This document shows positions 25,173-33,551 of a stretch of 64,000 nt of DNA, in pieces. Made by a program: the position numbers and the translations under genes. Origin of the DNA: Bosea beijingensis (GTDB taxonomy: Bacteria; Pseudomonadota; Alphaproteobacteria; Rhizobiales; Beijerinckiaceae). The DNA lies in the NCBI RefSeq assembly GCF_030758975.1, contig NZ_CP132359.1, positions 2,310,811 through 2,374,810 of the forward strand, in the 5' to 3' direction. Position 1 is the first letter of the stretch, and each line of letters starts with the position of its first letter. The notes under the pieces were generated by a model, which saw only the letters and a list, made by a program, of their open reading frames with translations, had not been told where the DNA came from and made no database searches.

Positions 25173-26108
25173 TCAGGCGGTTGGGGCGGGGCTGGCCCGG
25201 GTGATGCGCACGATTCTGCCGTCGATCAGGGCGAGCCCAACGAAGATCGCGGCCATGCCGGCGAAATGGCGCGGCAGCAAATCTTCACCCAGGAGGCCGG
25301 AGCCGAGCAGGATCGCGCTGACCGGGATCAGGAAGGTGACGAGCATGACATTGCTCGGCCCGGCCGTGCGCATGATCCGGAAGAACAGGAGATAGGCCAG
25401 CGCCGTCGAGATCAGCGCCAGGCCGACGAGCGCAAGAAACGCCGGCTGGGACGGCACCGGCAGCGTCCAGGGCGGATGCATCACGAAGACGATCGGAATC
25501 ATCATCAAGGTCGAGGCCGAGAGCTGGCCGGTGGCGGCGACCAGCGGGGACACGCCGCGGAAGCGCCGGCCGAGCAGGCCGGAAAAGGCATAGGAGACCG
25601 CGGCGAGGATGCAGGCGATCTGCGCTGCCAGATTGGAGCCGAGCCTGCTGAGCGCGTCCGGTCCCATCAGGATCGCGACGCCGATCAGGCCGGCCAGCAC
25701 GCCGCCGAGCTTCAGGCCGGTCGCCCTCTCGTTGCCGAAGCAATGCATCACCAGCACCGCGAAGATCGGCGTCGTCGCGTTCAGGATCGAGGCTAGGCCG
25801 CTCGCGATCTGCTGCTGGCCCCAGAGAAACAGGCTGAACGGGATCAGGTTGTTGAGGATGCCCATCCCGAAGAAGGCGAGCCAGAGTTCGCGCCCGACCG
25901 CCATCGACTGGCCGGCGATTCGTACGACGAGCAGCAGTGCCAGCGCGGCGAGGCCGACACGCACCTGCACCACGGCGAAGGGCGGCCACTCCGCAACGGT
26001 CAGCTTGTTGAAGAAGAACGAGCCGCCCCAGAGGATCGAGAGGATGATCAGCAGGAGCCATTCGAGCGGGCCCATGCGCAGCGCGGGAGCGGGTGTCGGC
26101 TGTGTCAT
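25173..26108 (-). CDS. EamA/DMT-superfamily transporter
   Basis: This 311-residue inner-membrane protein has about ten helices in two EamA repeats. The first repeat opens PLEWLLLIILSILWGGSFFFNK and the second is near LAAQIACILAAVSYAFSGLLGR. DMT transporters usually export amino acids, metabolites or drugs; the substrate here is unknown. The ATG at 26108 is preferred; an ATG at 26138 would add ten polar residues. It lies 83 bp after the glutathione S-transferase gene in the same direction, so co-transcription is possible. Confidence 0.85.
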   Translation of the reverse strand: MTQPTPAPALRMGPLEWLLLIILSILWGGSFFFNKLTVAEWPPFAVVQVRVGLAALALLLVVRIAGQSMAVGRELWLAFFGMGILNNLIPFSLFLWGQQQIASGLASILNATTPIFAVLVMHCFGNERATGLKLGGVLAGLIGVAILMGPDALSRLGSNLAAQIACILAAVSYAFSGLLGRRFRGVSPLVAATGQLSASTLMMIPIVFVMHPPWTLPVPSQPAFLALVGLALISTALAYLLFFRIMRTAGPSNVMLVTFLIPVSAILLGSGLLGEDLLPRHFAGMAAIFVGLALIDGRIVRITRASPAPTA

Positions 26109-26191
26109 GGCGGAAGCTCTGCTCTCGGGCCGGGTCATTCCGCGTCAGTAGGTGGCCGGACGAGGCCCGGCCACCCGTATTCTGCATCCGC

Positions 26192-26854
26192 TCAGGCGGC
26201 TTCGGCGTCGCGCGCCTGCCACATCGCCTGGAAGGCCGGCCGTGCCTGGCAGGCCTCGAGCCAGGCCTTCACGCGCGGATGGGCGTCGAAGAGCTGGGTC
26301 GCCGGCTTGGCGTAGCGGATAATCTCGGCGACGTTGATGTCGGTGACGGTGAAGCGATTGCCCATCACATAGCCGCCGTTCTCGGCCAGCGTCTTTTCGA
26401 GGACAGCGAAGGGGCCGGGCAGGGCGGCAAGCGCGGCCTCGACCAGCTGGGGCTTGCGCTTCTCCGGCGGATAGGCGGCGAGGTGGAACTGCAGGTTGAG
26501 CGCATGGGTCTCGCATTCGGTCGCGGCCCAGAGCGACCACATCACCGCGAGCCCTTCCTCCTGCGCATCCTTGGGGGCGAGCGGGCCGCCATGCTTGCGG
26601 GCGAGATAGAGGTTGATCGCGAGCGACTCATGCAGCTTGAAGCCGTTGTCGTCGATGCTGGGGATATGACCGTTCGGGTTGATCTTCAGGAAGTCGGGGC
26701 TGCGGGTATGCAGCGGCACGCCCGGCGCATTCGGGTCGGGCAGGCGATAGGCCTGGATCACCGGCACATGGTTGAAGGTCAGGCCGAGCTCGTTGGCGAG
26801 CCAGATGTTGCGCGAGGCGCGCGAGCGGTAACAACCATAGATCGTCAGGGACAT
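26192..26854 (-). CDS. Glutathione S-transferase family protein
   Basis: This 220-residue protein has the thioredoxin-like N-terminal domain (LTIYGCYRSRASRNIWLANELG) and the conserved NPNGHIPSIDD cis-proline loop. An ESLAINLYLARKHG segment leads into the helical C-terminal domain (YVMGNRFTVTDINVAEII). The catalytic residue is probably a Ser or Cys in YGCYRSRAS. It conjugates or reduces with glutathione in the cytoplasm. Class and substrate are not determinable. Confidence 0.9.
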   Translation of the reverse strand: MSLTIYGCYRSRASRNIWLANELGLTFNHVPVIQAYRLPDPNAPGVPLHTRSPDFLKINPNGHIPSIDDNGFKLHESLAINLYLARKHGGPLAPKDAQEEGLAVMWSLWAATECETHALNLQFHLAAYPPEKRKPQLVEAALAALPGPFAVLEKTLAENGGYVMGNRFTVTDINVAEIIRYAKPATQLFDAHPRVKAWLEACQARPAFQAMWQARDAEAA

Positions 26855-27186
26855 CGGCGGGATCCAGCGAGAGAGTGCGGAACGGAGACGCTCCCGGCAT
26901 GTGCCGGTTCGTCACCCGTGACCATAGGCCGGACAGGCTGCCTCGGCCAATGCCGATGATCGCTCCGCGCGCGCAGCAAAAACCGTTTGACGCGGGCGCC
27001 TTGCGGGTGCATTGGCCTCCTGCTTCCTGCCTCTGCGGCCGGCTGCTCACAGGAAACCCCGACCCGATGCCAAGCGACAGTCCCAGCCGACAGTCGAAGC
27101 CGTCTGCCGCCGCCTCGCGCGCCTGACCGGGTCCCCCGGCTCGCCTGCGATCCGGCCATGACGGCCCGATCGCAAGGAACAGAGCC
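26855..27186. other. Divergent intergenic region, 332 bp
   Basis: This lies between the GST and mgtE genes. I see no gene, no convincing terminator and no known magnesium riboswitch. It must contain both promoters. A 19-codon frame (27067-27126, MPSDSPSRQSKPSAAASRA) ends 60 bp before mgtE but has no ribosome site. Confidence 0.5.
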
Positions 27187-28554
27187 ATGAACGATATCGC
27201 CGCCACGACGGACCTCCTTGCCGTGACGCTGGCCCAGACGCTGGCGCAGGAACACGTCGCCGACATCGTCGAGACGCTGAACGATCAGGACGACGCGACC
27301 ATCGCGCATGTCCTGGCCGAGTTGCCGTTCGAGCGCGCCGTCGAGGTGCTCGACCAGCCCGAGCTTACCGCCGCAGCCGAGGCCGTGGCGCTGCTGCCGG
27401 ACCGGCGCGCCGGCGCGCTGCTCTCCGCCATGTCGGCGGACCGGGCGGCCGACGTCTTCCAGGAATTCGACGAGGAGACGCGGGCGCGCCTGAGCGGGCG
27501 CATCGACCGCCAGACCCGCTCCGACCTCAAGAAGCTGCTGGCCTATCCCGAGCACAGCGCCGGCTCGATCATGACGACCGAGTTCGTCAGTGTACCCTCG
27601 AACTGGACGGTGCAGCAGACGCTCGACCATATCCGCCGCGTCGAGCGCTCGCGCGAGACGGTCTACGCGATCTACGTGCTCGATTCCGTGACCCGAAAGC
27701 TGGTGCGCGCGGTCTCGCTGCGCCGCCTGATCAGCGGCGATCCGGAGGCGCCGGTCGAGTCGGTCGTGCCCGCGCACAAGCCGATCTGCGTCACCGCCGA
27801 GGTCGATCGCGAGGAGGTCGCCCGCCTGATCACCAAATACGACCTGCTCTCCGTGCCCGTCGTCGATGCGGACGAGCAGGTCATCGGCATCGTCACCTTC
27901 GACGACGTCATCGACGCGATGATCGCCGAGACCACCGAGGACGTGCAGAAGCTCGGCGGCATGGAGGCGCTGGACGAGCCCTATAACGAGATCGGCTTCT
28001 TCGCGATGATCCGCAAGCGCGCCGGCTGGCTTTCGATCCTGCTGGTCGGCGAGATGCTGACGGCATCCGTGATGCAATTCTTCGAGGGCGAGCTGGAGAA
28101 GGCGCTGGTGCTGACGCTCTTCATCCCGCTTATCATGAGCTCGGGCGGCAATTCCGGCTCGCAGGCGACCTCGCTGATCATCCGGGCGCTGGCGCTGCGC
28201 GAGGTCACGGTGAAGGACTGGTGGCGGATCGCGCTGCGCGAATTGCCGACCGGCCTGACGCTCGGCAGCATTCTCGGCGTGATCGGCGTGGTCCGCATCG
28301 TCGTCTGGCAGTGGCTCGGCCTCTACGATTACGGGCCGCACTGGGTTCTGATCGCGGCGACAGTCGGCGGCGCGCTCGTCGGCATCGTCACCTTCGGCTC
28401 GCTGGCCGGCTCGATGCTGCCCTTCGCGCTGAAGCGCCTCGGCTTCGACCCGGCCAGCGCCTCGGCGCCCTTCGTCGCGACGCTGGTCGATGTCACCGGC
28501 CTGGTGATCTATTTCGGCGTGGCGGCGCTGATCCTGACCGGGACGCTGTTGTAA
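27187..28554 (+). CDS. mgtE: Magnesium transporter MgtE
   Basis: This 455-residue Mg2+ channel has three parts in the normal order. The N-terminal alpha-solenoid domain (residues about 20-135) contains HVADIVETLNDQDDATIAHVL and QEFDEETRARLSGRI. A CBS-domain pair follows (about 135-265: AGSIMTTEFVSVPSNWTV and LLSVPVVDADEQVIGIVTFDD). Five C-terminal membrane helices include the selectivity-filter region FIPLIMSSGGNSGSQATSLI. The CBS and N domains close the pore when cytoplasmic Mg2+ is high. A terminator follows directly at 28562. Confidence 0.96.
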   Translation: MNDIAATTDLLAVTLAQTLAQEHVADIVETLNDQDDATIAHVLAELPFERAVEVLDQPELTAAAEAVALLPDRRAGALLSAMSADRAADVFQEFDEETRARLSGRIDRQTRSDLKKLLAYPEHSAGSIMTTEFVSVPSNWTVQQTLDHIRRVERSRETVYAIYVLDSVTRKLVRAVSLRRLISGDPEAPVESVVPAHKPICVTAEVDREEVARLITKYDLLSVPVVDADEQVIGIVTFDDVIDAMIAETTEDVQKLGGMEALDEPYNEIGFFAMIRKRAGWLSILLVGEMLTASVMQFFEGELEKALVLTLFIPLIMSSGGNSGSQATSLIIRALALREVTVKDWWRIALRELPTGLTLGSILGVIGVVRIVVWQWLGLYDYGPHWVLIAATVGGALVGIVTFGSLAGSMLPFALKRLGFDPASASAPFVATLVDVTGLVIYFGVAALILTGTLL

Positions 28555-28561
28555 TCGAACG

Positions 28562-28593
28562 AAAAAGCCCGGGGCGGCAGCCCGGGGCTTTTT
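28562..28593. terminator. Bidirectional terminator between mgtE and the histidine kinase
   Basis: AAAAAGCCCGGGGC and GCCCGGGGCTTTTT flank GGCA, giving a 13-14 bp stem with one central mismatch, an A-run and a T-run. It serves both convergent genes. Confidence 0.85.
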
Positions 28594-28614
28594 GTATCAG
28601 GAATGCGGTCCGGC

Positions 28615-31605
28615 TCAGCTCGCCAGCACCCGCTGGGGCGGGAAGGTGATCTCGACCAGCGTGCCCTCTTTCTTGACGCTGGTGATCGCCATGGCGGCGC
28701 GGTTGGCTTCGACCAGCGCCTTGGTCAATGGCAGGCCGAGCCCCGTGCCGCCGGCACGCCGCGTCGTCGGCACCTGGCGGAAAGGTTCGAGCGCGAGCCG
28801 GAGCTCGTCATCGTCCATGCCGATGCCGGTGTCGCGCACCCGCAGGATCGCCTCGCCCTGGTCGCCGAGCGCGGTCGAGATGATGACCTGCCCGCCGGCA
28901 TCGGTGAACTTCACCGCGTTCGACAGCAGGTTGATCGCGATCTGGCGGATCGAGCGCTCGTCGGCGACGACCGGTGGCAGCTTCGGCGAGAGGCCCGAGC
29001 GCAGCACGACGCGGCCGCGCTGCGCCTCCGGCTGGAGCAGCGACACCGTCGACAGCGCGATCTCGTTCAGGTTGACGCTGACGAAGTCGAGATCGAGTTT
29101 GCCGGCCTCGATCTTGGCGAGGTCGAGCAGATCATTGACGAGGCTGATGACGTAGCCGCCCGACTGGTGAATGTCGCGCAGGTATTCCTTGTAGCGTTCG
29201 TTGGCGATCGGCCCGAAGCGCTCCTCCGCCATCACCTCGGCGAAGCCGATGATCGCGTTGAGCGGCGTGCGGATCTCGTGGCTGATCTTGGCGAGCACGT
29301 CGGATTTCTGGGCGCTCGCCGTCTCCGCCGCCTTGCGGGCCTCGACCAGTTCGCCCTCGGTCTTCTTCCAGGCGGTGAGGTCGCGCAGCACGGCGCAGAA
29401 GCGCGGCTCGCTGCCATGGGCTATCTGGCCCATCGTCATGAACAGGGCGATCTTGCCGCCCTGGCGCACGCGGCCCTGCACCTCGCGCCCGTCATTCAGC
29501 ACGGAGGCGACGCCGCCGCCCTTCAGCCCTTCGAGATAGTCGAGCGCCGGGGCATGGCTCTCGCTGGCGAAGAGCAGGGTGAACAGCTCTCCGGTGACCT
29601 CGCGCTGGTCGTAGCCGAACAGAGCCTCGGCCGCCTTGTTCAGCGAGAGGATGCGCCCGCGATCGTCGACGGTGACGACGCCGTCGGTCGCGGTATCGAG
29701 CATGGCGGTCAGCTCGCCGATCCGTGCATCGCGTGCATCGGCGTCGAGCCGCAGCGCCTCGACTCGCGCTGCCGATTCGGCTTCCTCGGCCTCGAACTCG
29801 GCTGCGAGCTCGGCTTCCTCCGCTTCTTCGGCTGTCAGCACCGGCACCTCGCCGCCACCGCCATTGGGATGGCGGAAGGCCATCAGCGTGGCGGGCTCGT
29901 CTTGCCAGCTCACGCTCGACAGCACGGCGTCGACGCTGACGAGATGGCCGAGCCTGTCGATCAGCGTCATCGTGCCGCCATCGGTGCGCGCGGCTTCCTT
30001 GATCAGGCGGCTGACCTTGCCGCCGGCCTTGAGGTCGGCGAGATCGGCATAATCCAGCAATTCCAGCAGAGTGCGGTTGGCATAGAGCGCCTCGTCGCCG
30101 CGGTTGACGAGAACGGCGATCGGCAGCCTGTCGAGCACATCCGCATGGGAATTCCGCTGCCGTGCGGGAGCCATGGCTTCGGCTTCTGCAGCCGCTTTCG
30201 CAGCCGGGGCTTCTTCCTTCTCCTTGACCTGCAGCGGCGCGACCGGCGGCAGGCGCGGCGCGCTCGGCTCGTCGTCGCCTGCAAGCCTCGCGCCCAGCGC
30301 CTTGGCGATCTCGCGGAAGGCGTTGCGCTCGGCCGAGCTCAGATGCGACTTCGATGGTTCGAGGACGGGCCGGATCGCTGTCAGGTGGCCATTGCGCAGC
30401 GGCACGATCTTGCCCTGCGGCTCATCCGGCTCGGGCACGACCGGCGCTTCGGCAGCGTGCTCCGGCGCGGGCTCGTCCTTCGGCTGATCGAGCGCGGCCA
30501 AGGTGGCAGCATCGTCCGCCTCCTCTGCATCTTCCTCAGGCAGGTCCGAATCTTCCCCAGGCAGGTCGAAGAGGTCGTCTGCTTCGGATTCGTCTGCGGT
30601 GGAAGTTTCCTCATCCGCAGCCGACAGGGCAGGGGTGGTCACCTCTTCGGCGATGGGCGCCGTGGTGGAGACCATCGCTTCCATGGCCGCGAGATCGGCC
30701 TCTGCTGCCGGCGGCAGCGCGTCATCCGCCACGCTCTCGACGGCAGGGGCGATCTGTTCGGCCTCGGCCTCGACGCTGGGCGTCACGGCATCGGCCACCG
30801 GGAACGGGCAGCGCTCGTTGAGTCGGGCGATGCCGAAGCCGCGGAAGCCGGCAAGCTGGCGCGTCGCATCGAGAACCGGCACGCCGGAGAGTTCGACCGG
30901 CGCGGCCTCGCCGGGCGAATCGGTGCGCCAGAGCACGCTGTGGCCGCTCCAGGTCGCAGGCTTGATGAAACGCTCGATCAAGCCGCCATCGCTGTCGGCG
31001 AAGCTGGAGCCGAGCAGGTCCTGCCAGCGCTGGCCGATCAGCCCGGCCGCTGCCGTCTGCCCGGTCAGGGTGGCGATGTTGTCGGAGAGCTTGGTCAGCC
31101 TGCCGTCGCGGTCACTCTGCCAGAGGAAGCGGACCATGGCCGGCTTGGCGGAGGAGGGCGCTTCGTCGATGGGCGCGGTCGGCGCGGGAGCAGAAGCGGG
31201 CGCTGATTCGGGCGGCGCGGCCTTGGGAATCGTGACGCCAAGGCGGCGCAATTCGGAAGCCTGCACGGCGATGGCCAGCGCGGAGCGCCCGTCCGCCAGC
31301 GAAACCAGCTTGCTGCCGCAGGTGACCGGCGTAGCGGCGAAGCTCGCGGTCAGACGCAGGCGCTCCAGGCGGACGCCGTTGGCGGAGGCCATGCCGCTGG
31401 CCAGGAGGTTCAGCCGCTGCCGGGTCGGTGCCGGCAGGCTCGCCTGTCCGCCGAGCAGAGCCTCTGCGGCCGCATTGACGAAATGGGGTTTCTCGGTGGC
31501 GGGGTCCCATAGCAGCAGGGCGCCGCCGGCGGCAAAGGACGCAAGAGCGGCGTCTTCAGCCGCCGCTACGCTCCACCTCGCCCAGTCCTCTCCGGCCTCG
31601 CTCAT
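28615..31605 (-). CDS. PAS-domain sensor histidine kinase, PdhS/PleC-DivJ-like
   Basis: This 996-residue soluble kinase lacks membrane helices. Residues 20-160 and 175-275 look like degenerate PAS modules. A long acidic Ala/Glu/Asp-rich linker (about 290-450) follows, then PAS (about 480-580), a coiled coil rich in Glu/Ala, and another PAS (about 640-750). HisKA carries the phospho-accepting His in KISHEIRTPLNAIIGFAEVM (about 775), and the HATPase has INLLSNAVKFT, DTGIGM and GGTGLGL. HisKA and HATPase closely follow the PdhS/PleC/DivJ group that acts on DivK and polar cell-cycle control in alphaproteobacteria. The specific role is inferred. No response regulator lies next to it. Confidence 0.85.
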   Translation of the reverse strand: MSEAGEDWARWSVAAAEDAALASFAAGGALLLWDPATEKPHFVNAAAEALLGGQASLPAPTRQRLNLLASGMASANGVRLERLRLTASFAATPVTCGSKLVSLADGRSALAIAVQASELRRLGVTIPKAAPPESAPASAPAPTAPIDEAPSSAKPAMVRFLWQSDRDGRLTKLSDNIATLTGQTAAAGLIGQRWQDLLGSSFADSDGGLIERFIKPATWSGHSVLWRTDSPGEAAPVELSGVPVLDATRQLAGFRGFGIARLNERCPFPVADAVTPSVEAEAEQIAPAVESVADDALPPAAEADLAAMEAMVSTTAPIAEEVTTPALSAADEETSTADESEADDLFDLPGEDSDLPEEDAEEADDAATLAALDQPKDEPAPEHAAEAPVVPEPDEPQGKIVPLRNGHLTAIRPVLEPSKSHLSSAERNAFREIAKALGARLAGDDEPSAPRLPPVAPLQVKEKEEAPAAKAAAEAEAMAPARQRNSHADVLDRLPIAVLVNRGDEALYANRTLLELLDYADLADLKAGGKVSRLIKEAARTDGGTMTLIDRLGHLVSVDAVLSSVSWQDEPATLMAFRHPNGGGGEVPVLTAEEAEEAELAAEFEAEEAESAARVEALRLDADARDARIGELTAMLDTATDGVVTVDDRGRILSLNKAAEALFGYDQREVTGELFTLLFASESHAPALDYLEGLKGGGVASVLNDGREVQGRVRQGGKIALFMTMGQIAHGSEPRFCAVLRDLTAWKKTEGELVEARKAAETASAQKSDVLAKISHEIRTPLNAIIGFAEVMAEERFGPIANERYKEYLRDIHQSGGYVISLVNDLLDLAKIEAGKLDLDFVSVNLNEIALSTVSLLQPEAQRGRVVLRSGLSPKLPPVVADERSIRQIAINLLSNAVKFTDAGGQVIISTALGDQGEAILRVRDTGIGMDDDELRLALEPFRQVPTTRRAGGTGLGLPLTKALVEANRAAMAITSVKKEGTLVEITFPPQRVLAS

Positions 31606-31761
31606 GCCTGTCCGCTCGTTCGATCCGCACCCGTTATGCCTAACAAAGCCTTAATAGACCCCAAACGGCGGCAAATCCATGGAACCTAAGATCGCTCTCC
31701 CGCTTCTCATCGAAACAGCGTTAACATGGCTGGCGTCGCCGGTTTGTCGCGCTGTTGTCAT

Positions 31762-31789
31762 TGCGGCGCAACAATGATATTGCACTGCA
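31762..31789. promoter_or_regulatory. Two TGC-N3-GCA motifs upstream of the phasin gene (PhaR-type sites)
   Basis: TGCGGCGCA (31762-31770) and TGCACTGCA (31781-31789) are two half-symmetric boxes 19 bp apart, 42-69 bp before the phasin ATG. PhaR repressors of PHB-storing alphaproteobacteria bind CTGC-N3-GCAG-like DNA upstream of phasin genes. The match and the target gene make a PhaR operator pair plausible. No phaR gene is in the window. Confidence 0.5.
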
Positions 31790-31830
31790 CAATGATCTAG
31801 GGATGGATCGTCACTCGACAGGAGGATTCG

Positions 31831-32226
31831 ATGAACGGCAAGCAGCCTTATGAAGTGCCCACCGAAATGCGCGAGTTCGCCGAGCGCAGCGTCGAGCAGG
31901 CCCGCAAGGCGTTCGACGGCTTCATGGGCGCTGCCCATAAGGCTGTGGACAATGCCCACGGCTCGGCCGAGAGCGCCCGCGCCAACACCCAGGAAGCGAC
32001 TCGCAAAGCCATTTCCTATGCCGAGAACAATGTCGCGGCCGCGTTCGATTTTGCCCAGAAGCTGGTGAAGTCGAAGGACCTGACCGAGGTGATGCAGCAT
32101 CAGTCCGACTTCCTGAAGTCGCAGGTCGCCGCCCTCCAGAGCCAGATCAAGGATCTCGGCACCGCTGCGCAGGACGCCGCGACCAAGGCTGCGGAGACCG
32201 TCAGCAAGGCGACCAAGGGCCGCTGA
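31831..32226 (+). CDS. phaP: Phasin
   Basis: This 131-residue, all-helical, amphipathic protein lacks signal or membrane segments. Its start MNGKQPYEVPTEMREFAERSVEQARKAFDGF and the core NNVAAAFDFAQKLVKSKDL match the phasin family. The later LKSQVAALQSQIKDLG also fits. Phasins coat polyhydroxybutyrate granules and control their size and number. AGGAGG 6 nt upstream supports the start. It is divergent from the histidine kinase gene and followed by a second phasin-like gene. Putative PhaR sites lie upstream. Confidence 0.92.
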   Translation: MNGKQPYEVPTEMREFAERSVEQARKAFDGFMGAAHKAVDNAHGSAESARANTQEATRKAISYAENNVAAAFDFAQKLVKSKDLTEVMQHQSDFLKSQVAALQSQIKDLGTAAQDAATKAAETVSKATKGR

Positions 32227-32258
32227 GGCGCCTGATTCGAGGCTGCCATCGCTGTTTT

Positions 32259-32279
32259 GGCCGGACCATGCGTCCGGCC
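32259..32279 (+). terminator. Short hairpin between the two phasin-type genes
   Basis: GGCCGGA pairs with TCCGGCC around a 7-nt loop, 33 bp after the phasin stop. The following TTCGCCGTTTGCC is only weakly T-rich, so it may give partial termination. Confidence 0.4.
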
Positions 32280-32309
32280 TTCGCCGTTTGCCGCTGAAGG
32301 AGAGCTGTC

Positions 32310-33140
32310 ATGGTCAAGCCTGCTCCGACCCGGACCAAGTCCAAGGTCCCGGTCAGCCTGTCCCCGGTGAAGGCGCTGGCGCCGGCGCCCACCGCGACGC
32401 CGCCATCCGCCGCGGCATCCGAGAAGCCGAAGGCCGCTGTGCAGCCCGCTGCTGCTGCCCCGGCCAAGCCGGCGCCTGCCAAGGGCGCCGCTCCCGCGCC
32501 GTCACCGGCTCCCGTTGCCGCGGCCAAGCCGGCTCCTGCCGGCAAGCCCGTCCTCGCGAGCGCCCCGAAGAAGGCGGCGCCGGTCAAGGTCCGTGTCGAG
32601 AAATCCGCCGCGAAGGTCGCCGGGCCGAAGGTTGCCGCGAAGGCGGCCAAGCCTGCGGCGGCGGTGTCCAGGCCCGTGGTTGCCGAAGCGAAGCCGGCGC
32701 CGGTCAAGCCCGCGGCCGTCGAAACGGTTCCTGCCAAGCCGGTCGTCGCCAAACCCGCGCCTGTCGCCCCTGCCGTGAAGCCGGTGGAACCTGCGCCTGC
32801 CCCCGCACCGGCTGCCAAGCCGCCGGCTCCTCAGCCTGCGTCCCTCGATTCGCTGCCCCTGCCGCGCCCGCCCGAGGCGGCGGCCGTCGCCACCGCTACG
32901 GCGATGAGCCAGGCGCTCACGATGGCGCGCGCCTTCGGTGCCTTGCAGGCCCGCATGCTCGATCATGCCTGTGCCGAGCTGGAGGCGACGCTGGGCGATG
33001 CGCAGTCGCTGGCGCGCAGCAACAGCGCCTCCGAGGCGATCGCGTTGCAGGCCAAGGCGGTGCGCCGCAGCTACGAATCCTATGCCGAGCACCTCAAGGA
33101 GCTGGCCCGCGCTGCCAATGCGGCCCTGCGCAAGGACTGA
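32310..33140 (+). CDS. AKP-rich protein with C-terminal phasin-like domain
   Basis: The 276-residue product falls in two parts. Residues 1-175 are almost entirely Ala, Lys and Pro (repeats such as AAKPAPA and KPAAVET), like histone H1 tails and the DNA-binding part of Pseudomonas PhaF. Residues 190-276 form predicted amphipathic helices of phasin type (AMSQALTMARAFGALQARML, then LARSNSASEAIALQAKAVRR). It follows the phasin gene by 83 bp. A role in linking PHB granules to the nucleoid, as PhaF does, is a reasonable inference, with the domain order reversed. The start is the ATG after GAAGGAGAGCTGTC. Confidence 0.75.
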   Translation: MVKPAPTRTKSKVPVSLSPVKALAPAPTATPPSAAASEKPKAAVQPAAAAPAKPAPAKGAAPAPSPAPVAAAKPAPAGKPVLASAPKKAAPVKVRVEKSAAKVAGPKVAAKAAKPAAAVSRPVVAEAKPAPVKPAAVETVPAKPVVAKPAPVAPAVKPVEPAPAPAPAAKPPAPQPASLDSLPLPRPPEAAAVATATAMSQALTMARAFGALQARMLDHACAELEATLGDAQSLARSNSASEAIALQAKAVRRSYESYAEHLKELARAANAALRKD

Positions 33141-33208
33141 TCGAACGGCCGGATTCGGGGCGTGCGCAGGTCGCGCCGAAATTCCGGAGCCGGAGTTGAA
33201 TTACGCGG

Positions 33209-33237
33209 TTGCAAAAGCGGAGAGTCGGCACTAGGGT
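33209..33237 (+). promoter_or_regulatory. Candidate promoter of tRNA-His
   Basis: TTGCAA (33209) and TAGGGT (33232) are 17 bp apart, and the tRNA begins 53 bp further on. The -10 match is weak, so this is only a candidate. Confidence 0.3.
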
Positions 33238-33289
33238 CCGCGCCGCTGACGACCCCGCCACGGCGGCCGGTCGCGAAGCCTGTGTTTGG

Positions 33290-33366
33290 GCAGCCATAGC
33301 TCAGTTGGTTAGAGCGCTAGATTGTGGATCTAGAGGTCCCCCGTTCAAGCCGGGGTGGCTGTACCA
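33290..33366 (+). tRNA. tRNA-His (GTG)
   Basis: A complete cloverleaf can be drawn. The acceptor GCAGCCA pairs with TGGCTGT (G1:U72 wobble). The D arm is GCTC-AGTTGGTTA-GAGC and the anticodon arm is CTAGA-TTGTGGA-TCTAG with anticodon GTG at 33324-33326. The T arm is CCCCG-TTCAAGC-CGGGG, and CCA is encoded. The discriminator base is A73, not the C73 that pairs with G-1 in most bacterial tRNA-His. This matches the alphaproteobacterial subgroup with altered histidine identity. Confidence 0.95.
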
Positions 33367-33428
33367 TTCTTCTTCCGGACATCGTCGGAACTCTCCGCAC
33401 CTCGGGTTTGCCGGCTCCATGCCAGCCC

Positions 33429-33457
33429 CTTGAAGCGGTCTCCGCGCTTCGCCATAT
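33429..33457 (+). promoter_or_regulatory. RpoH (heat-shock sigma) promoter of the Hsp20 gene
   Basis: CTTGAA, 17 bp, CCATAT matches the alphaproteobacterial RpoH consensus (CTTGAA-N17/18-CCATAT). It lies 95 bp before the Hsp20 start, which leaves an untranslated leader of about 88 nt. It sits after the tRNA-His gene, so Hsp20 has its own promoter. Confidence 0.75.
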
Positions 33458-33551
33458 CTTGTGCAAGCGGAAGGGTTCGCCTTTCGCCTGCGGGATGCTG
33501 CCCGGCGGCGGGTCCCGATGTTCATGAGGCGCCTTTCGAGGGCCTGGAGCG

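Noticed and set aside
27067..27126. 19-codon leader peptide before mgtE
   Set aside because: Only three prolines and no Shine-Dalgarno, so a proline-sensing Mg2+ leader is not supported.
28603..31206. Open reading frame of 867 codons on the plus strand
   Set aside because: It is antisense to the histidine kinase gene; composition is that of a shadow frame.
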